From Asaia bogorensis_B (GTDB taxonomy: Bacteria; Pseudomonadota; Alphaproteobacteria; Acetobacterales; Acetobacteraceae), in the NCBI RefSeq assembly GCF_900465315.1, contig NZ_UBIX01000005.1: a DNA stretch of 64,000 nucleotides; one strand, 5' to 3'. Below, in pieces: positions 44,858-53,827 of this stretch. Numbering within the stretch: the stretch's first letter is position 1; every line of letters begins with the position of its first letter. A model generated the notes under the pieces. It saw only the letters and a program-made list of their open reading frames with translations. It had not been told where the DNA came from and did no database searches. Position numbers and translations under genes: made by a program.

Positions 44858-45108
44858 GAAAGCCTTTTGCATGCCTCGCGCTTCTCTCGATATGCTCGCT
44901 TGGTCTGACAGGCTGTGGCTATGACGACTATTACGGCGGCAACTATTACGGCTATCCGGGTGGTTGGGGGCGTCACGGCTGGAACACTGGCTACACCGTA
45001 GGCCCCCATTATAGCGGTAGGGGTTGGGGTGGGCCGGGCTACCGACGCAACTACGACCGCCGGAACAACAATCACGACAACCACCGTCATGACTGGCGTC
45101 GTCACTAG
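44854..45108 (+). CDS. Small Gly/Tyr/His-rich lipoprotein
   Basis: 84 residues. Lipoprotein signal with LTGC (Cys at residue 21), then GYDDYYGGNYYGYPGGWGR, further Gly/Trp/Tyr-rich sequence and an Asn/Arg/His/Asp tail. The start ATG overlaps the VOC gene stop (ATGA), so the two are translated together. Repeated Tyr-Gly and the His/Asp-rich end could bind metal or aromatic surfaces, but no family was recognised. Confidence 0.65.
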   Translation: MRKPFACLALLSICSLGLTGCGYDDYYGGNYYGYPGGWGRHGWNTGYTVGPHYSGRGWGGPGYRRNYDRRNNNHDNHRHDWRRH

Positions 45109-45144
45109 ACTGTCCCAGCCTGCCCTTCACCCACTCCTGGTGCG

Positions 45145-45174
45145 GGCGATAACTCCCAAGCGTCAGTTATCGCC
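45145..45174. terminator. Terminator between the lipoprotein and addA genes
   Basis: Perfect 9-base arms GGCGATAAC (45145-45153) and GTTATCGCC (45166-45174), 12-base loop, then TTTGCG. Convergent genes on both sides. Confidence 0.55.
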
Positions 45175-45215
45175 TTTGCGCCCGCCTCGATCTTCGCTCA
45201 TGTTATCCAAGACCT

Positions 45216-48200
45216 TTAGATGAAGCTGATGGTGGGGCCTTCGGTCCATACCAGCGCCATAACGAGTTCATGATCGGGGTAGATCTGCTTGAGCACCGCG
45301 CCATAGGCCTCCATCTGCCGTCGATAGGCGGCAGGAATGGCCTGACCGGGCCGTGGCGGGTTCTGCCCCGTCTTGTAATCGCACAGCATGATCTGACTGT
45401 CGCTGACGCACAGGCGATCCACCTGCCCCAGCACCACCTGACCAAAGGCCACGCCGGTAATCGGCTGCTCTGAAAGACTGCCCGGGCCAAAAAGCGGTGC
45501 CAGCGCCCTGTCAGTGAGTATGGCCAGCACCTGCCCGACCAGACGCGTCACATCGTCAGGCAACAGATCATGCGACGGATGAGAAAGCCAGGCATGGGCC
45601 AGATCCCGCCATTCCGCTTCCGGCCTGTCAGGCAACCACTGCAGCAGGCGATGAACCTGTGTGCCGCGATCGATCGCACGGGCACGCCTGTTTTCACGCC
45701 CGGTCACCAGTCTGAGGGGCGAAATGGCGGGCGGGGCGGCGCCATACTGCGCATTATCGGGGCGGCTCGGAGCCAGGGGGCGCGTCAGAGGTGATTCCTG
45801 GGGGGCAGCCAAAGCATGCCATTCCGGTGCCTGACCGAAAATGGCCGGCATGGCGTCCGGCACGACCGGTGAGACCACTTTGGCCTGACGGGCCTGTTGG
45901 GCAGGTGCCGCCTCAATGATCAGCGTCTCCCCCTCCCAACCGCCCTCGAACGGTGCGGGAACGGCAGCGAGCGACTGGAACCCGGCCTCACATAATGCAT
46001 ACCATGACGTTTCCGCAGGCTTCTTCCTTGGCTCCCAACCGCACACCACCAGCCAGTCACTGGCGCGTGTCAGCGCCACATAAAGCAGACGGTTACGTTC
46101 GGCCTGGGCTGCGGCCTTCTCCTCGGCCTTGAGCCTGTCACCCAGGTCAGATGCCAGCTCCTTGCCGGGCATCCAGACTGGCAGATCAAGACCGTTCTGA
46201 TGTGTCCAGAGCAGCTTTTTCTCGCCCTGCACATCACCAGTCATATCGGGCAGCACCACCAGACGGGCCTGCAACCCCTTGGAGCCATGCACCGTCATGA
46301 TGCGCACGGCATCGATCTCGGCCTCCGCTTCACGCTTGACCGTCAGGCTGCTTGACGCAAGCCAGTGCAGAAAGCCCTGCATGGACGGGGCGTGCAGCGC
46401 CTCAAAGCGCAAGGCGGCGGAAAGCAGATCATCAAGCGGTTCGGCGGCCTCGGGACCGAGACGGGCGAGAGCCCTTGCCCGCCCCTCATGACGGCCCAGC
46501 GCATCGGCGAGAATCTGATAGGGCGTGGCAAAATCGATTCGGGTCTGTAGCGCTGACAGACGCTCCCAGGCGCTCTGCCATTCCGGACGCTCACGATGGC
46601 GCTCCCGCAGGGCTGTCCAGAGCGGTATCTCACCTCGCTCCATCGCCAGATCCATCAGCGAATGGTCACTGACGCCCCCGAATGGGGAGGTCAGCACGGC
46701 AGCCAGGGTGAGATTGTCCTGAGGCAGGAGCAAAGCATGACAGAGCGCCATCATATCCTGCACCGCCAGCGAGTCTGTCAGCCCGACCCCGACAAGTGTG
46801 GCAACCTCCACCCCCTGCCCCTTCAGGGCACGGATCAGGGCACGCAGGAAGGATGAGCGACGTGGCACCAGAACCAGCACCTCACCGGCCCGCAACGGTG
46901 TCTGACCGGGCTGGGGCGGTTTGCCAATCTGGGCGGCAATCCACTGGGCAAGATGATCGGCCAGCTTCTGGGGTGCGCGGCTTTGCCCTGCATTGCCTGT
47001 CGGCGCAGCCCAGGGGTCGTCGATGCCGTCTTTCTCATCCTTTGGCACGAGCGGCCACAGCTCGACGCGCCCCCCCTGACCGGGGCGGGCAGAGCGATGG
47101 GGCGGCAGGGTATCGCGCCCCGGCTCGCGCAATCCGTCTGCGGCCAGAGGGTTGGTAAAGACGGCATCGACCAGATCGAGAACCGGGGCAACCGAGCGAA
47201 ACGAGACCCCGATTTCGGGCGTACGCCATTCCTGCTCGGCACCGATGACCATGTCACGAAAGCGGTCGCGCGCACGGAACAATCCCTGTGGATCGGCTCC
47301 CTGAAAGGCATAGATGGACTGCTTGAAGTCACCTACGGCAAAAACCGTTCGGGGCCGCCCTTCCATGTCGCGGGCGCTTTCACCCACGAAGAATTCCTCG
47401 ATCAGGGCTGTGGCAATTTCCCATTGCGCGGCAGACGTATCCTGCACTTCGTCCAGCAGCAGGTGGTCGAGCCCGCCATCGAGCTTGTAGAGCACCCATG
47501 ATGCGCCCGGGTCGCGCAGCAGATCGCGGGTGCTGGCAATCAGATCGTCATAATCGACCAGCCCATGGAGCGTCTTGTCCTGTGCGTAGCGTTCGAGCGT
47601 GGGGGCCGCCAGCGCAAAGAGGGCCAGATTGAGCGCGATCAGACGCTGGACAGCAATGCGGCGCCCCAGCGCAATCTGCCGCTCGGCCTCGCGGGTAAAC
47701 GCCTCCATGATATGGGGGCGATCCCGGTTGATGGCGGCGGGCACGAAGCCCTTGGCGGCGCGGGGTGTGCCGGTACCGGTGACGAAAACCGCATACCAGT
47801 CCTCTGCATCCCGTTCCTGCGGTGTGCAGGACAGGGCATCCAGCATCCGGCCCAGCATAGCCTGCATGGTTGGTGTACCGAGGGGGAGAGCCTCCTGGGC
47901 GCAACGCCGCAGCGTCGCCTCATCAGGCGAAACCGTGCGCTGGGCCAGAAGGTCGTCAAGACTTTCCTCACCGGCATCGAAAGCGCGCCGATAGGCCCGT
48001 TCGATGCGCCCCGGCTCGATCTGCCATCGGGCAAAACTCTGACGCAGCCGCGCCGCACGCCCCTGAAGCGCCCTGATGCGATCAAGATAGTCTTCAAGCC
48101 CGACCTGCCCGGCCAGCAGGGAGAGTCTTTCTTCCATAACGGGGTCACGGGCGGCGCGTGAGAGCGTCTGCTCGATGGCATTGGCCAAAGCGAGACCGGA

Positions 48201-48764
48201 ATCCGTCTCTTCCATCAGGGTGAAATGCGGATTGATTGCAGCTTCCAGCGGGAAACGACGCAGCAACGACTGACAGAAAGCGTGGATCGTGCCGATCTTC
48301 ATGCCGCCGGGCAGATCAAGCACCCGCACGAAAAGCGCGCGTGCCGCCTGACGCGTCTCGGGAGAGACGGGTACGCTCAGCGCATGCAATTCACCATCCA
48401 GCGCCGCATCGGATAGCGACACCCAGCGCCCGAGGCGGGACTGCAGACGATTGGCCATTTCGGCGGCTGCCGCCCGCGTGAACGTCAGACACTGGATGCG
48501 GGCAGGGTCGCAGCCGGGCAGGAGCACGGGGGAGCCTGTTTGCGGGTCGGGCACCAGAACAGGCAGCATGAGCCGCAACAGGCGGTCGATCAGCAGCTTC
48601 GTCTTGCCACTGCCTGCCGAGGCCGAGACAAAAACCGAAGCCAGCGGGTCAGACGCCAGACGCTGGATGTCATTGGCGGATGCGATGATCTGGGCATTGC
48701 CAAGTGGAGTATTGTGCGCCGGAGTATTGCGCGCCGGGGGGGTGTGCGCCGGGTTCTGGCTCAT
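45216..48764 (-). CDS. addA: Double-strand break repair helicase-nuclease AddA
   Basis: 1182 residues, the motor and C-terminal nuclease of the AddAB complex that processes DNA ends for RecA. UvrD-type helicase motifs: VSASAGSGKTKLLIDRLLRL (Walker A near residue 50), LLLDEVQDTSAAQWEI (motif II), AVGDFKQSIYAFQGADP (motif III), MTVHGSKGLQARLVVLPD (motif V-like) and NRLLYVALTRASDWLVVCG (motif VI). The nuclease domain ends with QVDRLCVSDSQIMLCDYKTG. It starts four bases inside the end of addB. Confidence 0.95.
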   Translation of the reverse strand: MSQNPAHTPPARNTPAHNTPLGNAQIIASANDIQRLASDPLASVFVSASAGSGKTKLLIDRLLRLMLPVLVPDPQTGSPVLLPGCDPARIQCLTFTRAAAAEMANRLQSRLGRWVSLSDAALDGELHALSVPVSPETRQAARALFVRVLDLPGGMKIGTIHAFCQSLLRRFPLEAAINPHFTLMEETDSGLALANAIEQTLSRAARDPVMEERLSLLAGQVGLEDYLDRIRALQGRAARLRQSFARWQIEPGRIERAYRRAFDAGEESLDDLLAQRTVSPDEATLRRCAQEALPLGTPTMQAMLGRMLDALSCTPQERDAEDWYAVFVTGTGTPRAAKGFVPAAINRDRPHIMEAFTREAERQIALGRRIAVQRLIALNLALFALAAPTLERYAQDKTLHGLVDYDDLIASTRDLLRDPGASWVLYKLDGGLDHLLLDEVQDTSAAQWEIATALIEEFFVGESARDMEGRPRTVFAVGDFKQSIYAFQGADPQGLFRARDRFRDMVIGAEQEWRTPEIGVSFRSVAPVLDLVDAVFTNPLAADGLREPGRDTLPPHRSARPGQGGRVELWPLVPKDEKDGIDDPWAAPTGNAGQSRAPQKLADHLAQWIAAQIGKPPQPGQTPLRAGEVLVLVPRRSSFLRALIRALKGQGVEVATLVGVGLTDSLAVQDMMALCHALLLPQDNLTLAAVLTSPFGGVSDHSLMDLAMERGEIPLWTALRERHRERPEWQSAWERLSALQTRIDFATPYQILADALGRHEGRARALARLGPEAAEPLDDLLSAALRFEALHAPSMQGFLHWLASSSLTVKREAEAEIDAVRIMTVHGSKGLQARLVVLPDMTGDVQGEKKLLWTHQNGLDLPVWMPGKELASDLGDRLKAEEKAAAQAERNRLLYVALTRASDWLVVCGWEPRKKPAETSWYALCEAGFQSLAAVPAPFEGGWEGETLIIEAAPAQQARQAKVVSPVVPDAMPAIFGQAPEWHALAAPQESPLTRPLAPSRPDNAQYGAAPPAISPLRLVTGRENRRARAIDRGTQVHRLLQWLPDRPEAEWRDLAHAWLSHPSHDLLPDDVTRLVGQVLAILTDRALAPLFGPGSLSEQPITGVAFGQVVLGQVDRLCVSDSQIMLCDYKTGQNPPRPGQAIPAAYRRQMEAYGAVLKQIYPDHELVMALVWTEGPTISFI

Positions 48765-51757
48765 TCTCCGCCCTCCTCACGTGCTGCACTCCATTCCGAC
48801 ACACGCGCCAGATGGGCGTAATCGCTGTAGCGCGGCACATAATCGGGGTGCGGGTGTGAGCGATACGCTGTTGCCGGGTTATCGAAAGCCTCGATGCGTC
48901 GGCGCAACCTGTCGAGGGATGTCTCGACCAGATCAGCCAGATCCTCCGGTTTGCGCGGTACCGAAAGTTCCTCACCGCGGTTCCGGTCGCCGGTCAGCCG
49001 CCAGTAAAGCAAAGAGGCTGTCTCGGCGGGCGGCAGACCGGCAAAACCACCAAGACGCAGCATGGCGGCTTCCAGCACAAGTTGCGAGCTCCACCCGGCT
49101 TCCACATCACTCACCTTTGGCAGGCTTCCGGTCTTGTAATCGATGATGGTCGCCCGCCCGTCCGATCCAATCTCGATACGGTCCGCGCGTGCATTGAGTT
49201 TGAAGGGTGCATAGGGCGGCGTCAGGGTCAGGGTGCCTTTCTGCTCCGTACTGATCCGGGCCGGTTTCTCTCTCCCGGCCTCGCGCTCGCAGACCCAATC
49301 GGCAATACGCATCAGGCGCGGGCGCCACCAGGCTGCAAGAGCTGGCCGAAGGTCTCGCCCCTCCATTGCCTTGAGCAGCGCTGCATGAAGCGCCCTGCCC
49401 CCGTGTTGCCCTGCGGCCAGCCAGGCATCGATGCCGTCATGCACCACCACACCGATATCCGAGCGATCCGCTGCCTCTTCCAGAGCAGGCAAGGCTCTCA
49501 GGCCCAGCACGTGACGAGCATAGATCGCATAGGGGTCACGCAGCCACAGATCGATTTCCGTTACCGAAAGCCGCCTCGGCCTGCGGGCCACAGGCGGGCG
49601 CGGTTCAGGCGGCGGCACTGGACGGGCTGCCCCTTGCGGCTGGTCCAGACGGGCCTGCCAGAAAAAGGCCGGATGGCTGGGCAGGTTTTGCCCGCGTCCT
49701 TCAAGCAGGGCATCGAGACGCACAAGCCAACGTGCCGGAACGGCAGGTGCCCCGTCGCGTCGCGATGCGCTCGACAGGACAATTTCCTCACCCGACAGGA
49801 ACGCTGTGGTGAAATCATGCGCGGCCGTTCCCACCAGTCGTTCTGGCGAAGGCAGGCCTGCGCGCGTGCGCATCGGGCGGCTGAGCCACGGGCCGGGATC
49901 GGTGGCAGGCGGCCATATCCCCTCATTGAGCCCACCCAGAATGACAAGATTGGCAAACTGCAACCGGGCCTCAAGCACACCCAGTATCGAGACCCGGGGG
50001 TGAAGGGCTTCGCCATCGCGCCCCTGCAATACGCGCTGGCCAAACACCATTTGCCCCGCCATCGAGGCGAGCAGGAAGGCAGGCATGCCCGCCAGACCCT
50101 GCGGCGGCAGAACGGCACCATGAGTCATCAGGCTGGCGACATGGCGCGACAGGGCGTGGCCCTCTGCCCCAAGCCAGAGGCGCTCTTCACCCGGCTGATC
50201 CTGTGTCGTGGCCAGTGCCTCTGCCGCACGAACGAGCAAGATGAGCAGATCCGGCAGGGGAAGATCCCCACATTCCAGAAGCGGCGACATCGCCTCCGAA
50301 AGCCGTTCCAGAAAATCCGATAGTGGCTCGGCCTGATCGGGGCTGTCTGCCGTCTCGGCCGCGCTCTGATCCTGCTTTTGCAGCGCAAGGCGCAGTCCGG
50401 CCATGCCGGGTGGTGGCGCAGAACCGCGCAGCACCAGTCGCTCGAGGCGACGCGCCGTGGCACGGCAATTGCCCGGTGTGCTGCCCAGCGCGACAAGCGG
50501 ATGCTTGAGCAGCGCCAGCAGGGCAACGGGGGCCAGATTGGCAACAGCCGCTTCAGCCACAAGGCGCAGCAGGATGGAAGCAGGCGTGAGTGCCAGCGCC
50601 TCACCTGCGCTGTCATCCGCGACAATACCGTAACGCAGCAGTTCCGTTGCCACGCGGCGCGCCAGAGCGCGGTCAGGCGTTACCAGTGAGGCCGTCCGGC
50701 CGGGAGTCTCGACCGCATGACGCAGGATCATGGCGAGACTGGCGGCCTCCTGCTGCTGGTCATCGGCATCGATACGCGTGATGCCGGCCAGTGGCAGGGG
50801 GATCGTACTTTCTCCCCAGGCCGAAAGGCCTTCCATCGGGCGCATGAACAGGCTGGTCAGGGCCGCACGTGCCTGAAGGGCCTGTGCGGCGGCCTTGTCC
50901 GCATTGGGCGGGAGGTCGTCCCAGAGCGCGATGGTTTCACGGGAAACACCCAGATCGCTGACGAGACGTCGAAATCCGGATTGCGGATGGCTCTCCGGCA
51001 ATGTGTCCCACAGCGTTTCCGGCAGATCGAGATCCACACCGGGCAGAATGACACAGCCCTGGGGCGCATCGAGCACTGCACGCAGGATGGCACAGACGGC
51101 AAACATGCCATCGGTGAATCCGACAGCCCAGAGCGGCCCCTGAGGCGGGGCATCGCGCCAGCGCGCCGCCTGCGCCTGCAGGACCGCCACCTGCCGTGCG
51201 ACAGGGTTCATCAACCCGGTTTCCTGCAGCCATTGCGGCCAGGCCTCGGTGACGATGTGCAGAAACTGCAGCGTTTTATGCCAGTGATCGGCAAAACGTG
51301 GCTCGGCGGCATCGGGTAGACGCTCGCGCAGATCGACGCCAACGCGCTCGGCATCATCCATCAGCTCTGCAAGGGCGGAAGCCAGCGGCCAAGCCTGCTC
51401 CAGAGTCAGGTCAGCGCTGAATACGCCTCTGGCCTGAAGCACCAGCGCTGCCAGAACCGACAGGCGGCGCAGCTTGTCCACCGCCGGCGGGAAGGAAAAC
51501 GCCTCGGCTCCCGAAAGCGCCAGATCCTCCTCGTTCACATCACCAACCGGCACGATGCGGGGTAGTAGTGCTGCCTTGCCATCCAGAGAGCGCAAAAACG
51601 CCTCGGTGAGATTACGGGCAGCGCGTCGGCTCGGCACGAGAATCAGCGCATTATCGGCCTCCTGCCGCGCCGGTCCGGCCAGCCAGCGACGTGCCACATC
51701 GTCGAGAAAGGAGCGATCGGGTGGAATCGTCGCCAGTGTCACAGCCGGCCGTCCCAT
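48761..51757 (-). CDS. addB: Double-strand break repair protein AddB
   Basis: Partner of AddA, about 998 residues (alphaproteobacterial form). Visible: LVPSRRAARNLTEAFLRSLD near the N-terminus, VILGGLNEGIWPPATDPGPW and RLSVTEIDLWLRDPYAIYAR before the C-terminal PD-(D/E)xK nuclease, with IIDYKTGSLPK. ATG 51757 overlaps the tsaE end by 19 bases; a GTG at 51742 is an equally near alternative. The frame opening at 51856 lies inside tsaE and is rejected. Confidence 0.93.
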   Translation of the reverse strand: MGRPAVTLATIPPDRSFLDDVARRWLAGPARQEADNALILVPSRRAARNLTEAFLRSLDGKAALLPRIVPVGDVNEEDLALSGAEAFSFPPAVDKLRRLSVLAALVLQARGVFSADLTLEQAWPLASALAELMDDAERVGVDLRERLPDAAEPRFADHWHKTLQFLHIVTEAWPQWLQETGLMNPVARQVAVLQAQAARWRDAPPQGPLWAVGFTDGMFAVCAILRAVLDAPQGCVILPGVDLDLPETLWDTLPESHPQSGFRRLVSDLGVSRETIALWDDLPPNADKAAAQALQARAALTSLFMRPMEGLSAWGESTIPLPLAGITRIDADDQQQEAASLAMILRHAVETPGRTASLVTPDRALARRVATELLRYGIVADDSAGEALALTPASILLRLVAEAAVANLAPVALLALLKHPLVALGSTPGNCRATARRLERLVLRGSAPPPGMAGLRLALQKQDQSAAETADSPDQAEPLSDFLERLSEAMSPLLECGDLPLPDLLILLVRAAEALATTQDQPGEERLWLGAEGHALSRHVASLMTHGAVLPPQGLAGMPAFLLASMAGQMVFGQRVLQGRDGEALHPRVSILGVLEARLQFANLVILGGLNEGIWPPATDPGPWLSRPMRTRAGLPSPERLVGTAAHDFTTAFLSGEEIVLSSASRRDGAPAVPARWLVRLDALLEGRGQNLPSHPAFFWQARLDQPQGAARPVPPPEPRPPVARRPRRLSVTEIDLWLRDPYAIYARHVLGLRALPALEEAADRSDIGVVVHDGIDAWLAAGQHGGRALHAALLKAMEGRDLRPALAAWWRPRLMRIADWVCEREAGREKPARISTEQKGTLTLTPPYAPFKLNARADRIEIGSDGRATIIDYKTGSLPKVSDVEAGWSSQLVLEAAMLRLGGFAGLPPAETASLLYWRLTGDRNRGEELSVPRKPEDLADLVETSLDRLRRRIEAFDNPATAYRSHPHPDYVPRYSDYAHLARVSEWSAAREEGGE

Positions 51758-52173
51758 CCCGTAACCTGCGCCAGCCTCTCCGTTTCTCCCGGCCCCGGCA
51801 AAAGGGTCAGGTGCAAGGCATGCGGCGGCAGCTCGCCACCCGCGCGCTCGGGCCACTCCACCAGCATGATTCCTTCCTGAACCTCATCCCATCCCAGTTC
51901 GAACAGGGCATCAGGTCCGTCCAGCCGCCAGAGGTCGAAATGCGCCACGGTGGCCTTGGGCAGTTCATAAATCTGCACCAGAGAGAATGTCGGGCTCGGC
52001 ACCTCGAGCGAGGGATCATCCGCCAGCGCACGCAAAAACGCTCGGGCAAAGACGCTTTTGCCCATACCCATCTCACCATGAAGCGCGATCACATCTCCCG
52101 GCCGCGACAACTCTGCCAGACGGGCAGCAAGGGCTTCGGTGGCGGGCTGATCGGGGAGGTCGATTTGGCTCAT
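51739..52173 (-). CDS. tsaE: tRNA threonylcarbamoyladenosine biosynthesis ATPase TsaE
   Basis: 144 residues, ATPase that regenerates the TsaB-TsaD complex in t6A tRNA modification. P-loop GEMGMGKSVFARAFLRAL (commonly GDLGAGKTT, here Ser instead of Thr), VPSPTFSLVQIYELPKATVA, HFDLWRLDGPDALFELGWDE and IMLVEWPERAG. It heads the tsaE-addB-addA run; other alphaproteobacteria often have sugar-nucleotide genes between tsaE and addB, absent here. Confidence 0.92.
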   Translation of the reverse strand: MSQIDLPDQPATEALAARLAELSRPGDVIALHGEMGMGKSVFARAFLRALADDPSLEVPSPTFSLVQIYELPKATVAHFDLWRLDGPDALFELGWDEVQEGIMLVEWPERAGGELPPHALHLTLLPGPGETERLAQVTGWDGRL

Positions 52174-52435
52174 ACTGACAGTGTAGAGCCGGGGTAACAG
52201 GATGGGTAGGGGCCAGCGGAACCGATGACTCTCAAAAAATGACTATGCTGTCGAGCCCCGATCCTTTCGAATTTCTACTGGCTCGATCAGGACAGGCGGG
52301 ATCCGTTCCCATGCATTCATTGCGACAAGACTATCCTGCAGCACCACAGCGACATTCATGATGGACTCTTGATAAGGATTGGCATCAATTGAGCGGCAAG
52401 AAACCAATCCAATAAAAATCGAAACGACAGCGACA

Positions 52436-53134
52436 ATGAACACGACTGCGAATAATGCAATTTCAGAACTGGTGCAGAACCACGATTTTGGTGGACCGGG
52501 CAATCCGGGTTCCGCCGATGCACGGGCGCTCTGGCTTTGCGGTATAGAATACGGAGAATCTCCGGATCAACGTGGCTCAGCAGAGGAAATCGAGGATTAC
52601 AGTGTTGCCATGCAATGGCGAAACTGGACCTATAATCGCAATGCCTTCAAACTGATCTCAGCAATAGAGGGGCAACCTGTCGAGTCTGCACGGGCCTATG
52701 CGGAAAAGCAGAAAATCTTCGAAAGCAAGATAGCTCCCTATTTCCAGACCAATCTTTTCCCCGTCGAGTGCCACTCCCTCGAAACATGGTCCGAACAGGC
52801 TCAGGCACGCAGCGGCTATACAGACAAAAATGCCTATATTGCAGCCGTGCGGGCCTCATGCTTTGCATTGATGCATCAGCAGATACTCTCCCATAAACCA
52901 CGCCTTTTCATCGGCGTGGGCACTACACATCTTGATGATTTTTGTCGGGTCGTACTGGGCGCATCCGCTGCGCCGGAGAAGCGGGACTTTACTGTCAATG
53001 GCCACAACAAGACCGTGTACCTGCAATCTGGCGAGATTCCTTTTGCCGTCGTGCCTCATCTGTCATCCCCGAGCGGCCTTAACAGCAACGAAGCCCTCCA
53101 GCGGGCCGGGGACCTGATCCGGGAGATCCTTTAA
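52436..53134 (+). CDS. Orphan protein with uracil-DNA-glycosylase-fold character
   Basis: 232 residues from ATG 52436. Patterns recall the UDG superfamily: ALWLCGIEYGESPDQRGS (motif 1 place), NLFPVECHSLETWSEQAQAR, HKPRLFIGVGTTHLDDFCRV and AVVPHLSSPSGLNSNEALQR, which resembles the H-S..SG motif 2. No fixed family assignment was possible. Its composition is less GC-biased than neighbours and it sits alone between tsaE and a convergent channel gene, ending at a hairpin. A longer start (52379) is possible. Confidence 0.6.
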   Translation: MNTTANNAISELVQNHDFGGPGNPGSADARALWLCGIEYGESPDQRGSAEEIEDYSVAMQWRNWTYNRNAFKLISAIEGQPVESARAYAEKQKIFESKIAPYFQTNLFPVECHSLETWSEQAQARSGYTDKNAYIAAVRASCFALMHQQILSHKPRLFIGVGTTHLDDFCRVVLGASAAPEKRDFTVNGHNKTVYLQSGEIPFAVVPHLSSPSGLNSNEALQRAGDLIREIL

Positions 53135-53150
53135 CGCACGATCAGAAGGA

Positions 53151-53167
53151 GCGGGGCACCACCCCGC
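53151..53167. terminator. Short terminator after the UDG-like orphan
   Basis: GCGGGG (53151-53156) and CCCCGC (53162-53167) enclose CACCA. Weak in length, placed 17 bases after the stop and before the end of the convergent channel gene. Confidence 0.4.
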
Positions 53168-53188
53168 ATCCTGCAACGGTAGCAGAAC

Positions 53189-53827
53189 TCACCGCCGGTA
53201 AGCAGGCAGATCAACCTTGTGCAGGATCGCATGACCACGCAGGGCAAAGCCCAAAACGACCGCGACCGCGCCAGCGAGAATGGGCTGCACACCCATCCCG
53301 GTCAGGCCAACATAGAGTCCGGCGGCCAGCGCGGCGGCGGTGACGTATAATTCCGGACGGATCACGATCGAGGGCAGTCCGGCCAGAACATCGCGTATGA
53401 TGCCGCCCATACAGGCTGTCACCACGCCCATGATGGCAGCAGGCAGCCAGGGAATACCATAGGCAATGGCCTTGGCTGCGCCGTAAACGGCATAAGATGC
53501 CAGCCCCAGCCCATCGAACCAGTCGATCGCCCGTTCGTGCCAGTAACGATGCGGCGTGAACCAGACCAGCAAGGCGATGCCCAGACACACAGCCAGAGGC
53601 GCTGTCGCATGCATCCAGAACACCGGAGCGCCAATCAGCAGGTCACGCAACGTCCCGCCACCGACCCCTGTCATGGCTGCAAAGAAGGCAAAGGTCACGA
53701 TGTTCTGCCGTGCCTTGGCTGCCACGAGCGCGCCGGAGATCGCAAAAACTGCCGTTCCTGCCATATCGAGATCCGACAGGGTGGAGGCCGATAATGCATG
53801 GATGGAAGCAAGTGTGGCTGGGCTCAC
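53189..53827 (-). CDS. TRIC-type cation channel family protein (UPF0126)
   Basis: 212 residues, seven hydrophobic segments, two homologous halves as in the YadS/YicG/TRIC family: DMAGTAVFAISGALVAAKAR, VGGGTLRDLLIGAPVFW in the first half and AIMGVVTACMGGIIRDVLAG in the second, with GG(T/I)xRD repeated in both. Known members conduct monovalent cations or transport small amino acids such as glycine. Its start overlaps the threonine aldolase stop (ATGA), linking it to an enzyme that makes glycine from threonine; that is an appealing pairing but inference. Confidence 0.9.
   Translation of the reverse strand: MSPATLASIHALSASTLSDLDMAGTAVFAISGALVAAKARQNIVTFAFFAAMTGVGGGTLRDLLIGAPVFWMHATAPLAVCLGIALLVWFTPHRYWHERAIDWFDGLGLASYAVYGAAKAIAYGIPWLPAAIMGVVTACMGGIIRDVLAGLPSIVIRPELYVTAAALAAGLYVGLTGMGVQPILAGAVAVVLGFALRGHAILHKVDLPAYRR

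Noticed and set aside
52243..52503. 86-codon minus-strand frame with one hydrophobic helix
   Set aside because: It overlaps the start of the plus-strand orphan gene and lacks a convincing ribosome site or family; a small membrane protein cannot be fully excluded.
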